Of a stretch of 64,000 bases of DNA, positions 35,526 through 43,755 are shown one piece after another. Numbering within the stretch: position 1 is the first letter of the stretch; every line of letters begins with the position of its first letter. The notes under the pieces are model-generated. The model searched no databases. It was not told where the DNA came from and saw only the letters and a program-made list of their open reading frames with translations. This stretch comes from Streptomyces sp. LX-29 (GTDB taxonomy: Bacteria; Actinomycetota; Actinomycetes; Streptomycetales; Streptomycetaceae): contig NZ_CP089746.1 of NCBI RefSeq assembly GCF_029541745.1, forward strand, positions 5,713,559-5,777,558, given 5' to 3'. Made by a program: the position numbers and the translations under genes.

Positions 35526-38444
35526 ATGGACAAGCGGTACGAGGTCTTCTGTCTTGCGGACAGGTATTTCTACGAGACCCCCGACCGTCTGTCCGGCGGC
35601 CGCCCCGGAGCCGTGGAGAGCAGCGGTTTCTACGAGGCCGCCCAGCGCCCGGTGCCCGACGGTTGGAAGACGTCCGTCTCCGGAGACTGGTTACACGTCA
35701 ATCCGGTGACGGCGGAGGGCGCGCCGCGCCCCGGCCGGCCGCTCCAGGGCTGGAAGATCCATGTTTCGGCCTGTCTGGAGAACGCGGAGAAGGCCGCCGC
35801 CAAGGTCTGGGACTATTGCGTCCCCCGAGAAATCCCCTTCAAATTCGTGCCCACCCGGCATGCGCTGCACCTGCGGAACTCGAAATACGCCGGGCGCGGT
35901 TCGAGCGGGAAGTTCGCCACCCTCTATCCGGCGGACGAGAGGGAACTCCACACCGTTCTCCGGGAGCTGGGGGAGCTGCTCGACGGCGAGCCCGGCCCGT
36001 ACATCCTCACCGACCTGAGGTGGCACCAGGGCCCGCTGTACGTCCGCTACGGCGGCTTCGCCCACCGCTACTGCGTGGACGGCGCGGGTGGCGGCGCGCT
36101 GGTCCCGGCCATCGAGGACGCGTCGGGCCGGCTGGTCCCCGACCGCAGGGACCCGACCTTCCACGTCCCCGAGTGGGTGACGCTTCCGGACTTCCTCAAG
36201 CCGCATCTGGCCGCCCGCAACGCCACCACCGTCGGCGACCTGCCGTACCGCATCGAGCGGGCGCTGCACTTCTCCAACGGCGGCGGCGTCTACGAGGGCC
36301 GCGACACCCGGACCGGGGAGCGCGTGGTGCTCAAGGAGGCGCGGCCGCACGCCGGGCTGGCCTCCGACGGGGCGGACGCCGTGGCCCGGCTGGAGCGCGA
36401 GAGGACGGCGCTGGAGCGGCTGTCCGGGCTGGGCGTCGCGCCCGAGGTCCGGGACTGGTTCACCCTGGGCGACCACCGCTTCCTGGTGATGGACCACCTG
36501 CCCGGTCAGACCCTCAACTCCTTCTTCGCGCGCCGTCATCCGCTGCTCGCCGTCGACCCGGAGCCCGAGGCCGTCGCCGCCTACACGCGCTGGGCGATGA
36601 CCATCCACGACGCCGTGGAGGAGGCCGTCGCCGCCGTGCACGGCCGGGGCGTGGTCTTCAACGACCTGCACATGTTCAACATCATGGTCGCGCCCGACGA
36701 ACAGTCCGTGACCCTGCTGGACTTCGAGGCCGCCGCGCACATCGGCGAGAACCGGCGCCAGGTCATCGCCCACCCCGGCTTCATCGCCCCCGCGGACCGC
36801 ACCGGCTTCGACGTCGACCGCTACGCGCTGGCCTGTCTCCGGCTCGCCCTCTTCGTCCCGATGACCTCGCTGCTGGTGGTGGACCGCGCCAAGGCGGCCC
36901 ACCTGGCCGAGGTCGCCGCCACGCAGTTCCCGGTGGACCGAGCGTTCCTCGACGAGGCGGTCCGGGTGATCACCGGCCATGAGCGGGGAGGCGCGAGCAC
37001 GGCCGCGGGGCCCCGTGCGCGTACGGGAGCCGTGACCCGTACGCCCACGGCACCGCCGACGGAGGCGCCCGGGAGCGCCGAGGCGCCGACCGTGGACGGG
37101 CCCCCGGAGGCGACCTCCGAGGGCGCGGACGCCACGTCAGACCGCGTCTCCGGCACCGCGGGTGCCGTGTCAGGTGGCATGTCCGGCGCGGTGGTCGCCA
37201 CGTCCGGCGCCGTGGGCGCCGCGTCCCGCGGTGCCGTGGCGGCCCCCGCACCGGAGCCGTATCTCCCCGTCGACCCCGCCGACTGGCCGCTCAGCCGGGA
37301 CTCGATGGCGCGCGCCATCCGCGCCTCGGCCAGCCCGGAGCGGGACGACCGGCTGTTCCCCGGCGACGTCGCGCAGTTCGGCGACGGGGGCGGCCTGGGT
37401 GTGGCGCACGGCGCGGCGGGTGTCCTCTACGCCCTCGAACGCACCGGCGCCGGGCGCTACGAGGCGGGCGAGGAGTGGCTGCTCGCGCACACCGCCCCGC
37501 CGCCGCTCGGCACCCCGCTCGGCTTCTACGACGGACTGGGCGGCGTCGCCTACGTCCTGGAGCGGCTCGGCCACACCGAGCGTGCCCTGGAGCTCGTCGA
37601 CCGCGTCCTCGCCGAGAAGTGGCAGCGGCTCACCCCCGATCTGCACGGCGGCGTCGCCGGCCTCGGCCTCGCCTTCGACCACCTGGCCCGCGCCACCGGC
37701 GAGAGCGCCCTGGCCGACCGGGCCGCGGAGGCCACCCGGCTGCTCGCCGACCGGTTCACCGCCGACGAGCCCGACGCCGACACCGACGCCCGGGACGGCG
37801 CGGGCGCACGGCGCGGCGGCGCCAAGGGGCGGGCCGGACTGCTGTACGGCGCCAGCGGCCCGGCCCTGCTCTTCCTACGGCGCTACGAGCACGACCGCGA
37901 CCCCGCCCTGCTCGACCTCGCGGCCGCCGCACTCCGCCGCGACCTGGACCGCTGCGTGCCGGACCGCCACGGCACCCTCCTCGTCGACGAGGGCGTGCGC
38001 ACCATGCCCTACCTCGGTGGCGGCAGCGTCGGCATCGGCATGGTGCTCGACAGCTACCTGGAACATCGCGCCGACGAACGCTTCGAGGCGGCCCGCGCCG
38101 CGATCACACCCGCCGCTCGACTGCGCTACTACGCCCAGCCGGGCCTGTTCAACGGGCGTGCCGGAATGGTGCTGCACCTCAGCCGCACCAGCACCCCCGG
38201 CACCGAGCCCGCGCAGCTCGCCGCCCAAGCGGAGCGACTGGCCTGGTACGGCATGCCGTACCAGGGCCACCTCGCCTTCCCCGGCGACCAGATGATGCGC
38301 CTCTCCATGGACCTGGGCACCGGAACCGCGGGCTGCCTGCTCGCCCTCGGCGCGGCACGGCACACCGAGCCGGTCGGACTGCCCTTCCTCCCGCCGCCGC
38401 GGCGGCCCCAGAGCCGGCCCCATCCAGGGGTCGAAACCGAGTAA
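35526..38444 (+). CDS. ramC: Class III lanthionine synthetase LanKC (RamC-like)
   Basis: 972 residues behind GAGGGGGAA. Three modules: an N-terminal phospho-Ser lyase domain (~1-235); a Ser/Thr kinase-like domain (~240-485) with the ATP Lys in VVLKEARPH, catalytic loop VFNDLHMFNIMV and DFE metal motif; and a C-terminal LanC-like cyclase (~595-965) with HGAAGVLYAL, HGGVAGLGLAF, LLYGASGPALLFL, GGGSVGIGMVLD and FNGRAGMVLHL. The zinc ligands of class I/II cyclases are absent, as in class III. A low-complexity linker of ~95 residues (490-585) is unusually long. Leu56 is encoded by TTA (35691-35693), implying bldA control. Predicted product: a SapB-like morphogenetic peptide. Confidence 0.93.
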   Translation: MDKRYEVFCLADRYFYETPDRLSGGRPGAVESSGFYEAAQRPVPDGWKTSVSGDWLHVNPVTAEGAPRPGRPLQGWKIHVSACLENAEKAAAKVWDYCVPREIPFKFVPTRHALHLRNSKYAGRGSSGKFATLYPADERELHTVLRELGELLDGEPGPYILTDLRWHQGPLYVRYGGFAHRYCVDGAGGGALVPAIEDASGRLVPDRRDPTFHVPEWVTLPDFLKPHLAARNATTVGDLPYRIERALHFSNGGGVYEGRDTRTGERVVLKEARPHAGLASDGADAVARLERERTALERLSGLGVAPEVRDWFTLGDHRFLVMDHLPGQTLNSFFARRHPLLAVDPEPEAVAAYTRWAMTIHDAVEEAVAAVHGRGVVFNDLHMFNIMVAPDEQSVTLLDFEAAAHIGENRRQVIAHPGFIAPADRTGFDVDRYALACLRLALFVPMTSLLVVDRAKAAHLAEVAATQFPVDRAFLDEAVRVITGHERGGASTAAGPRARTGAVTRTPTAPPTEAPGSAEAPTVDGPPEATSEGADATSDRVSGTAGAVSGGMSGAVVATSGAVGAASRGAVAAPAPEPYLPVDPADWPLSRDSMARAIRASASPERDDRLFPGDVAQFGDGGGLGVAHGAAGVLYALERTGAGRYEAGEEWLLAHTAPPPLGTPLGFYDGLGGVAYVLERLGHTERALELVDRVLAEKWQRLTPDLHGGVAGLGLAFDHLARATGESALADRAAEATRLLADRFTADEPDADTDARDGAGARRGGAKGRAGLLYGASGPALLFLRRYEHDRDPALLDLAAAALRRDLDRCVPDRHGTLLVDEGVRTMPYLGGGSVGIGMVLDSYLEHRADERFEAARAAITPAARLRYYAQPGLFNGRAGMVLHLSRTSTPGTEPAQLAAQAERLAWYGMPYQGHLAFPGDQMMRLSMDLGTGTAGCLLALGAARHTEPVGLPFLPPPRRPQSRPHPGVETE

Positions 38445-38509
38445 GTGCGAGGAGCTCGAACCCGAGCCTCCCGTCCCCACGGAAGAAACCACGAAAGGAC
38501 ACGACCACC

Positions 38510-38635
38510 ATGGCCCTTCTCGACCTGCAGAGCCTGGAGACCCCCCAGTCCGACCACAGCGGCGGCGACCAGAGCAGCCTGAGCCTGCTGGCCTGCGACA
38601 AGCACAGCTCTAACAGCTTCCTGCTCTGCCTGTGA
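38510..38635 (+). CDS. ramS: SapB/AmfS-type class III lanthipeptide precursor (RamS-like)
   Basis: 41 residues behind GAAAGGA (about 38493-38499), 65 bases after ramC. The leader MALLDLQSLETPQ has the LLDLQ recognition motif of class III precursors. The core contains two successive S-x2-S-x3-C motifs, SSLSLLAC and SSNSFLLC, the pattern cyclised to two lanthionine or labionin rings in SapB. Hydrophobic residues within the rings (LL, FLL) and a polar linker (DKHS) make an amphiphilic peptide expected to lower surface tension and help aerial hyphae emerge. Confidence 0.93.
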   Translation: MALLDLQSLETPQSDHSGGDQSSLSLLACDKHSSNSFLLCL

Positions 38636-38654
38636 TCTGACGGGCCTCTGTGCC

Positions 38655-38689
38655 GCGGCCCCGGGTGAAGTCACGCCACCCGGGGCCGC
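38655..38689 (+). terminator. Hairpin between ramS and ramA (attenuator-type terminator)
   Basis: GCGGCCCCGGGTG (38655-38667) pairs perfectly with CACCCGGGGCCGC (38677-38689) over a 9-base loop, 19 bases after the ramS stop. It probably lets most transcripts end after ramS, giving more precursor than transporter, with partial read-through into ramAB. Confidence 0.8.
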
Positions 38690-38793
38690 ACTCCCGTCGC
38701 CGCCCCTCCCGGACGCCGGCGGTCGCCACCCGTAGGCCGACGAACCGGGTGCGACGTCGACACCAGGACCCACGGACGCGAGGACCACCGCGC

Positions 38794-41046
38794 ATGGCCG
38801 CCGCCCCCCGCACGCGCTCCGCCCGCTCCCACGCCGGCCGTACCGGCCACCACATCGGTACCCGCCCGCCCGCCGACGCCGCCCTCGCCGACGCCGCGCC
38901 CGCGGACGCCGGGGCCCCCGCCGCCCGCGCCGGCGACCGCCTGCTATGGGGCACACTGCGGCACAACGCCGCCCGCGCGGCCGCCATCTGTCTGCTCACC
39001 ACCTCCTCGGCCGCCGCCGCGCTCGCCATGCCCGCGGTCCTCGGCCACACCCTCGACCTGCTGCTGGGCGACCCCGACGCGGCACGGACCCGGCACTGGA
39101 TCGCCCTGTGCGCCGCGCTGACCGGCCTGATCGTGGTCCTGGACGCCCTCGACGGGCTGCTCACCGGCACCACCAACGCCCGCTCCACCGCCTGGGTGCG
39201 CGGCCGGTTGCTGCGCCACACCCTGGCCACCGGCCCCCGCCCGGACGGGCTCGCCCCCGGTGACGTCGTGGCCCGACTCGTCGGCAACGCCGCTCACGCC
39301 GGCACCGCCCCCGCGGCGCTGGCCGCCGCCCTCGCCGCCGTGATCACCCCCGTCGGCGGCCTGGTCGCCCTCGCCCTGATCGATCCGTGGCTCGCCGTGG
39401 CCTTCCTGCTCGGTCTGCCCCTGCTCGCCGTCCTGCTGAAGTCGTTCGTCCGGCACACCACGGACAGCGTGGCCCGCTACCAGCACAGTCAGGGCGAGAT
39501 CGCGGCCCGGCTGACGGAGGCGCTGCGCGGCGCCCGCACCATCGCCGCCGCCGGAACCGCGGAGCGGGAGCGGGCCCGGATCCTCCAGCCGCTGCCCGAA
39601 CTCGCCCACCAGGGCCATCGCATGTGGCGGGTGCAGGGCCGCTCCACGGCGCAGGCCGCCGCCCTGGTGCCGCTGTTGCAGATCGCCGTGCTCGCCGTCG
39701 CCGGAAGCCGGCTGGTGGCCGGCGAACTGACCGTCGGCGGCCTGCTGGCCGCCTCCCGCTACGCCGTCCTGGCCACCGGCTTCGGCGCCCTCGTCGGCCA
39801 CCTCAACGGCCTGGTCCGCAGCCGCGCCGCCGCCCGCCGGCTCGGCGACGTCCTCGCCGTGCCCACCACGGCCTACGGCACCCGCGCCCTCCCCACCCCC
39901 CACGCGCGGGGTCCGGTGGGCCGGCCGAACCCCGCGGAGCCCGGGTGGCCGTCGGGGCGGCGTCTTCCGCTCCCGCCGGCGCAGCCGCTCGCGCCTCAGG
40001 TCGGCGATCTCGCCCCGCCCGCGCGGGGGCCGGTGGGCCTGCCGAACGCCGCGGAGTCCGGGTGGCCGTCGCCTGAGCCCGGTTGGCCGTCGGGGTGGCG
40101 CTTTCCGTACCGGCCGTCGCGGCCGCCCGCGCCTCAGGTCGACCATGCGCCGCCGGCTTCCCCGGGCTCGCCGCCCGGGGCCCCCGCGGAGCCCGCGCCG
40201 GGGCCGGTGGGCCGGCCGGACCCCGCGCAGCCTGGGTGGCCGTCGGGGCGGCGCTTTCCGTACGCACCGGCGCAGCCGCTCGCGTCTCAGGCCGACCACG
40301 TCGCGCGGCGTCCGCCCGGGGCGCGTCCGCCGGGGACGTTGGAGATGCGCGGGGTCGGGGCCATGCGTGGTGGTCGCGTCGTCCTCCATGACGTCGACCT
40401 GTGGGTGCCCGGTGGGAGTTCGGTGGCCGTCGTGGGCCGTTCGGGTAGCGGCAAGTCGGTGCTGGCGGCCTTGGCCGGTCGGCTGGCCGACCCTGATCGC
40501 GGCCGGGTGCTGCTCGACGGGGTGCCCCTGCCGGAGCTTCGCCACGACGTGCTGCGCCGTGCCGTCGGCTACGCCTTCGAACGCCCGGCGCTGTTGGGCG
40601 ACACCCTGGGCGACACCATCGCCCTGGGCCTGGACGAGCCCCCGCCCGCGCGGGTCGCCGCGGCCGCCCGCGCGGCCTGCGCCGACGAGTTCATCCGGCT
40701 GCTGCCGGGCGGCTACGCCACCCCGTGCGCGGCCGCCCCGCTCTCCGGTGGCGAGGCGCAACGACTGGGTCTGGCCCGCGCGTTCGCGCACGACGGACGG
40801 GTCCTCGTCCTGGACGACGCGACCTCCAGCCTGGACACCGTCACCGAGCGCCGCGTCGTCCGCGCCCTCTCCGACCCGGCCACCCGACGCACCCGGCTGG
40901 TCGTCGCCCACCGCGCCGCGACGGCCGCCCGCGCCGACCTGGTGGCCTGGCTGGACGGCGGGCGGCTGCGGGCCGTGGCCCCGCACGCCGAGCTGTGGCG
41001 AGACCCGTCCTACCGCGCGGTGTTCACCGAGGACCGCGATGGCTGA
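38794..41046 (+). CDS. ramA: ABC transporter half, RamA-like (TM-NBD), with repeat-expanded linker
   Basis: 750 residues. A Pro/Ala/His-rich N-terminus (~1-50) is followed by six membrane helices (~55-340) and an NBD (~515-750): Walker A GRSGSGKS (~549-556), signature LSGGEAQRLGLARA, Walker B VLVLDDATSSLD and H-loop VVAHRAA. Between them is an extra ~145-residue Pro/Gly/Trp-rich linker made of three or four degenerate copies of GPVGRPNPAEPGWPSG...PLAPQV. Predicted to export the modified peptide as a heterodimer with the downstream half-transporter, with which it overlaps by 8 bases. Confidence 0.9.
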   Translation: MAAAPRTRSARSHAGRTGHHIGTRPPADAALADAAPADAGAPAARAGDRLLWGTLRHNAARAAAICLLTTSSAAAALAMPAVLGHTLDLLLGDPDAARTRHWIALCAALTGLIVVLDALDGLLTGTTNARSTAWVRGRLLRHTLATGPRPDGLAPGDVVARLVGNAAHAGTAPAALAAALAAVITPVGGLVALALIDPWLAVAFLLGLPLLAVLLKSFVRHTTDSVARYQHSQGEIAARLTEALRGARTIAAAGTAERERARILQPLPELAHQGHRMWRVQGRSTAQAAALVPLLQIAVLAVAGSRLVAGELTVGGLLAASRYAVLATGFGALVGHLNGLVRSRAAARRLGDVLAVPTTAYGTRALPTPHARGPVGRPNPAEPGWPSGRRLPLPPAQPLAPQVGDLAPPARGPVGLPNAAESGWPSPEPGWPSGWRFPYRPSRPPAPQVDHAPPASPGSPPGAPAEPAPGPVGRPDPAQPGWPSGRRFPYAPAQPLASQADHVARRPPGARPPGTLEMRGVGAMRGGRVVLHDVDLWVPGGSSVAVVGRSGSGKSVLAALAGRLADPDRGRVLLDGVPLPELRHDVLRRAVGYAFERPALLGDTLGDTIALGLDEPPPARVAAAARAACADEFIRLLPGGYATPCAAAPLSGGEAQRLGLARAFAHDGRVLVLDDATSSLDTVTERRVVRALSDPATRRTRLVVAHRAATAARADLVAWLDGGRLRAVAPHAELWRDPSYRAVFTEDRDG
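39905..40310 (+). repeat. Degenerate tandem repeat in the ramA-like gene
   Basis: Three long copies beginning near 39908, 40028 and 40202 share GGGGCCGGTGGGCCGGCCG, GGGTGGCCGTCGGGGCGGCG and CGCCTCAGGTCG-type blocks in the same order. Unit length varies between about 120 and 175 bases because one copy contains an internal duplication of the GWPS segment. All copies keep the reading frame. Confidence 0.8.
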
Positions 41047-43111
41047 GCCGCGCGGCGCGGAGACCCGCGCCGGGCGTCGCCCCGCCGGGCGCGGCGCACG
41101 GCGCCGCTCCGGGGGCGGCGCGTGGCGCCCCGCCCGGCGCGACACTGGGCGCCCCGCTGGGCGCCATGCCGCGCCCTCCGCCGGGCGCGCCGCCGAGGTG
41201 TGGCGCCATCTGCGCCGCGAACGCGCCGTGCTCGCCCGGCTGGCGGCCTGGTCGGTGCTGGAGGCCGGGCAGACGTTCCTGACCGGCTACGCCCTCGCGC
41301 GTGCCCTGGACGACGGCTTCCTGGCGGGCGAGCGGGGCGTCGGCCTCGGCTGGCTGGCCGTCGCGGCGCTCGCCGTCGTCGTCGGCGCGTACGGCACCGG
41401 GCGCGTCTACCGCGCGGTGGCCGCGCTCGTCGAGCCGCTGCGCGACGCGCTGGTGCGCCGCGTCGTCGAGCGGGCGCTGCGGGAGTCCGCGCGGGACGGC
41501 GCGCCCGGCACCGGCGACGCCGCCGTATCGCGCCTCACCCACCAGGTGGAGATCGCCCGCGACACCTTCGCCGGACTGGTGATGGTCTCGCGTGCCTTCG
41601 TCTTCACCGCGGCCGGCGCGCTGATCGGTCTCTGCTCGCTCGCCCCGGAGCTGTTGCTGGTCGTCCTCCCGCCGCTGCTGCTCGGCATCGGGCTCTTCGT
41701 GGCGACCCTGCGACCGCTGGCCCGCCGCCAGGAGGCGTTCCTGGTGGCGGACGAGACCATCGCCGAGTCCCTGGGCGGCGTCGCCGCCGGGCTGCGCGAC
41801 ATCACCGCCGCGGGGGCCGAGGAGCGGATCGCGGCGCGGTCCGACGCGCACATCGAGAGCGAGGCCCGCGCGGCGCGCGCCCTGGCCCGCTGGGGGGTGC
41901 TGCGGGTCGTCGCCGTCGCGGTCGGCGGTCGGCTGCCGGTCGTCCTGCTCCTGGTGGCCGGCCCGTGGCTGCTCGACCACGGGGTGACCGCGGGCGCCCT
42001 GGTGGGCGCGTTCGTCTACCTGACACAGTCGCTGCTGCCCGCCCTGCAGAGCCTCATGCACGCCCTGGGCACCGGCGGCTCCCGACTGGCCGTGGTGCTG
42101 CGACGACTGTCCGGACCGCGGGAGCCGGCAGACCACGGGCGTCCCCCGCGGTCGGCCGCCGAACCCCCCGCCGCCTCCGCCGAGGCGCCGCCCGCCGTCG
42201 AGCTCCGCGCGGTCTCCTTCGCGTACGGCGAGTCGGCCGCCCCCGTCGTGGCGGGGCTGGACCTCACCGTCCCGGCCGGCGGGCACCTGGCCGTGGTCGG
42301 GCCGAGCGGCATCGGCAAGTCCACGCTGGCGGGTCTGATCGCCGGCGTGTTGGAGCCGCGCGGCGGGGAGATCCGGGTGTGCGGGCGGCCGGTGCGGGGC
42401 GACGCCGCGCCCCACGCGACCGGGCTGCGCGTGCTGATCCCGCAGGAGGCGTACGTCTTCTCCGGCACCCTCGGCGACAACCTGCGCTATCTGCGCCCGG
42501 ATCCGGTGCCGGAGGCGGAGCTGGCGGCCGCGGCGGCGGCGGTGGGCCTGGACGGGCTCGCGGAGCGGCTGGGCGGGTCGGAGGCGGTCCTGGACCCGGC
42601 CGCCCTCTCCGCGGGCGAGCGCCAGCTGATCGCGCTGGGCCGGGCGTATCTCTCGTGCGCGCCGGTGGTCCTGCTGGACGAGGCCACCTGCCATCTGGAC
42701 CCGGCGGCGGAGGCCCGGGTGGAGCGGGCCTTCGCCCGGCGGCCGGTCCCACCCGGTCCCCACGGCGTTCCGGACGCCGCGCGTCCCACCCGCACCACTC
42801 TGGTCGTCATCGCCCACCGGGCCGCCTCGGCCCGCCGCGCCGACCGGATCCTGGTGCTGGACGGCCGGCGGACGGACTGCGGACGCCACGCGGAGCTGCT
42901 GGAGCGCTCGGCGCTCTACCGGGATCTGGCCGGGGACTGGAGTGGGGAGGAACTACACCCAGCCGGCGCCGCGCGATATGCGGATCGCGTCGACGCGGTT
43001 GCGCGCCCCGGTCTTGCGGGTGATGGCGGCCATGTAGTTGCGCACGGTCCCGTTGGACAGGTGCAGGCTGTTCGCGATCTCGGCGATGGAGGCGCCCCCG
43101 GCGGCCAGTGA
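41039..43111 (+). CDS. ramB: ABC transporter half, RamB-like (TM-NBD)
   Basis: 690 residues; ATG overlaps the ramA stop by 8 bases. An Arg/Gly-rich N-terminus is followed by six membrane helices (~60-350) and an NBD (~380-610): Walker A GPSGIGKST (~421-429), Q-loop LIPQEAY, signature LSAGERQLIALGRA, Walker B VVLLDEATCHLD, H-loop VIAHRAA. Partner of the RamA-like half in peptide export. The final ~53 codons run antisense through the end of the convergent ramR gene; they look like fortuitous coding beyond the normal NBD end near base 42950. Confidence 0.9.
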   Translation: MAEPRGAETRAGRRPAGRGARRRSGGGAWRPARRDTGRPAGRHAAPSAGRAAEVWRHLRRERAVLARLAAWSVLEAGQTFLTGYALARALDDGFLAGERGVGLGWLAVAALAVVVGAYGTGRVYRAVAALVEPLRDALVRRVVERALRESARDGAPGTGDAAVSRLTHQVEIARDTFAGLVMVSRAFVFTAAGALIGLCSLAPELLLVVLPPLLLGIGLFVATLRPLARRQEAFLVADETIAESLGGVAAGLRDITAAGAEERIAARSDAHIESEARAARALARWGVLRVVAVAVGGRLPVVLLLVAGPWLLDHGVTAGALVGAFVYLTQSLLPALQSLMHALGTGGSRLAVVLRRLSGPREPADHGRPPRSAAEPPAASAEAPPAVELRAVSFAYGESAAPVVAGLDLTVPAGGHLAVVGPSGIGKSTLAGLIAGVLEPRGGEIRVCGRPVRGDAAPHATGLRVLIPQEAYVFSGTLGDNLRYLRPDPVPEAELAAAAAAVGLDGLAERLGGSEAVLDPAALSAGERQLIALGRAYLSCAPVVLLDEATCHLDPAAEARVERAFARRPVPPGPHGVPDAARPTRTTLVVIAHRAASARRADRILVLDGRRTDCGRHAELLERSALYRDLAGDWSGEELHPAGAARYADRVDAVARPGLAGDGGHVVAHGPVGQVQAVRDLGDGGAPGGQ

Positions 43112-43579
43112 CAGCACGCTCAGTTCGCGCTGGGTCAGCGGGATCTCGGCGGCCTGGAGAAAGCCGAAGCCGAGGGAGTCGTCGACGTAACGTTCCCCCT
43201 TGGCGACATGGCGGATGCCGTCCAGCAACCGGCCCGGCGGAGCGTCCTTGTTGACGAAGCCGAGGGCGCGCGCCTCGTAGGCGCGCCGCAGCGGACCCGG
43301 CCGTTTCGGGTTGGCCAAAACCAGTAGGGGGCGCCCCTCCTCCTCGCCGCGGCGCCCGGTGCGACCCGCCAGCCGGCCCAGACTCTCCACCAGCGCGGCC
43401 CCCACCACACCGGTGCAGTCCGTGTCGACGACGCACACATGCGGCTTCAGCAGCCGCGCCCGGCCGTCCGCCTGGTCCCAGGGTGTTTCGATCACCTCGA
43501 TATCCGGTTCGGCCGCGATCAGCGCCGCCAGCGCGGATCGCAGCAGACGCGAGTCGTGCACAAGAAGTACCCGGATCAC
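42953..43579 (-). CDS. ramR: Orphan LuxR-type response regulator, RamR-like
   Basis: 208 residues. A receiver-like domain begins MIRVLLVHDSRLLRSALAALI. The acidic pocket is atypical, with only one Asp in the HD pair, and the acceptor position is in CVVDTD. A C-terminal LuxR HTH follows (LTQRELSVLSLAAGGASIAEIANSLHLSNGTVRNYMAAI). RamR/AmfR regulators activate the adjacent lanthipeptide operon; the position next to ramB supports this. No histidine kinase gene is adjacent. Its 3' end overlaps ramB by 159 bases on the opposite strand, which could allow mutual transcript interference. Confidence 0.88.
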   Translation of the reverse strand: MIRVLLVHDSRLLRSALAALIAAEPDIEVIETPWDQADGRARLLKPHVCVVDTDCTGVVGAALVESLGRLAGRTGRRGEEEGRPLLVLANPKRPGPLRRAYEARALGFVNKDAPPGRLLDGIRHVAKGERYVDDSLGFGFLQAAEIPLTQRELSVLSLAAGGASIAEIANSLHLSNGTVRNYMAAITRKTGARNRVDAIRISRGAGWV

Positions 43580-43686
43580 TCTCTGCCCCTCCTGGCCCGC
43601 GGCGACCGGTGTGTGCCGAGGGCCCGTTCATGGATACCGGTCCGGGCGGTGTCATGGACGCGAAAATCGAGCCATAGCGGGGCGTG

Positions 43687-43736
43687 GGGGCGCATTCAAG
43701 CCTTGGCAGCGCTTAAACGGTCGTGTAATGCGCCCC
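43687..43736. repeat. Inverted repeat upstream of ramR
   Basis: GGGGCGCATT (43687-43696) and AATGCGCCCC (43727-43736) are perfect 10-base inverted arms 30 bases apart, 110-160 bases upstream of the ramR start. The enclosed stretch is AT-richer than its surroundings. It could be a regulator site for ramR or the terminator of the kstR-like gene, which ends at 43756. Confidence 0.55.
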
Positions 43737-43755
43737 GTGCGCCCCCATGCCTCGG

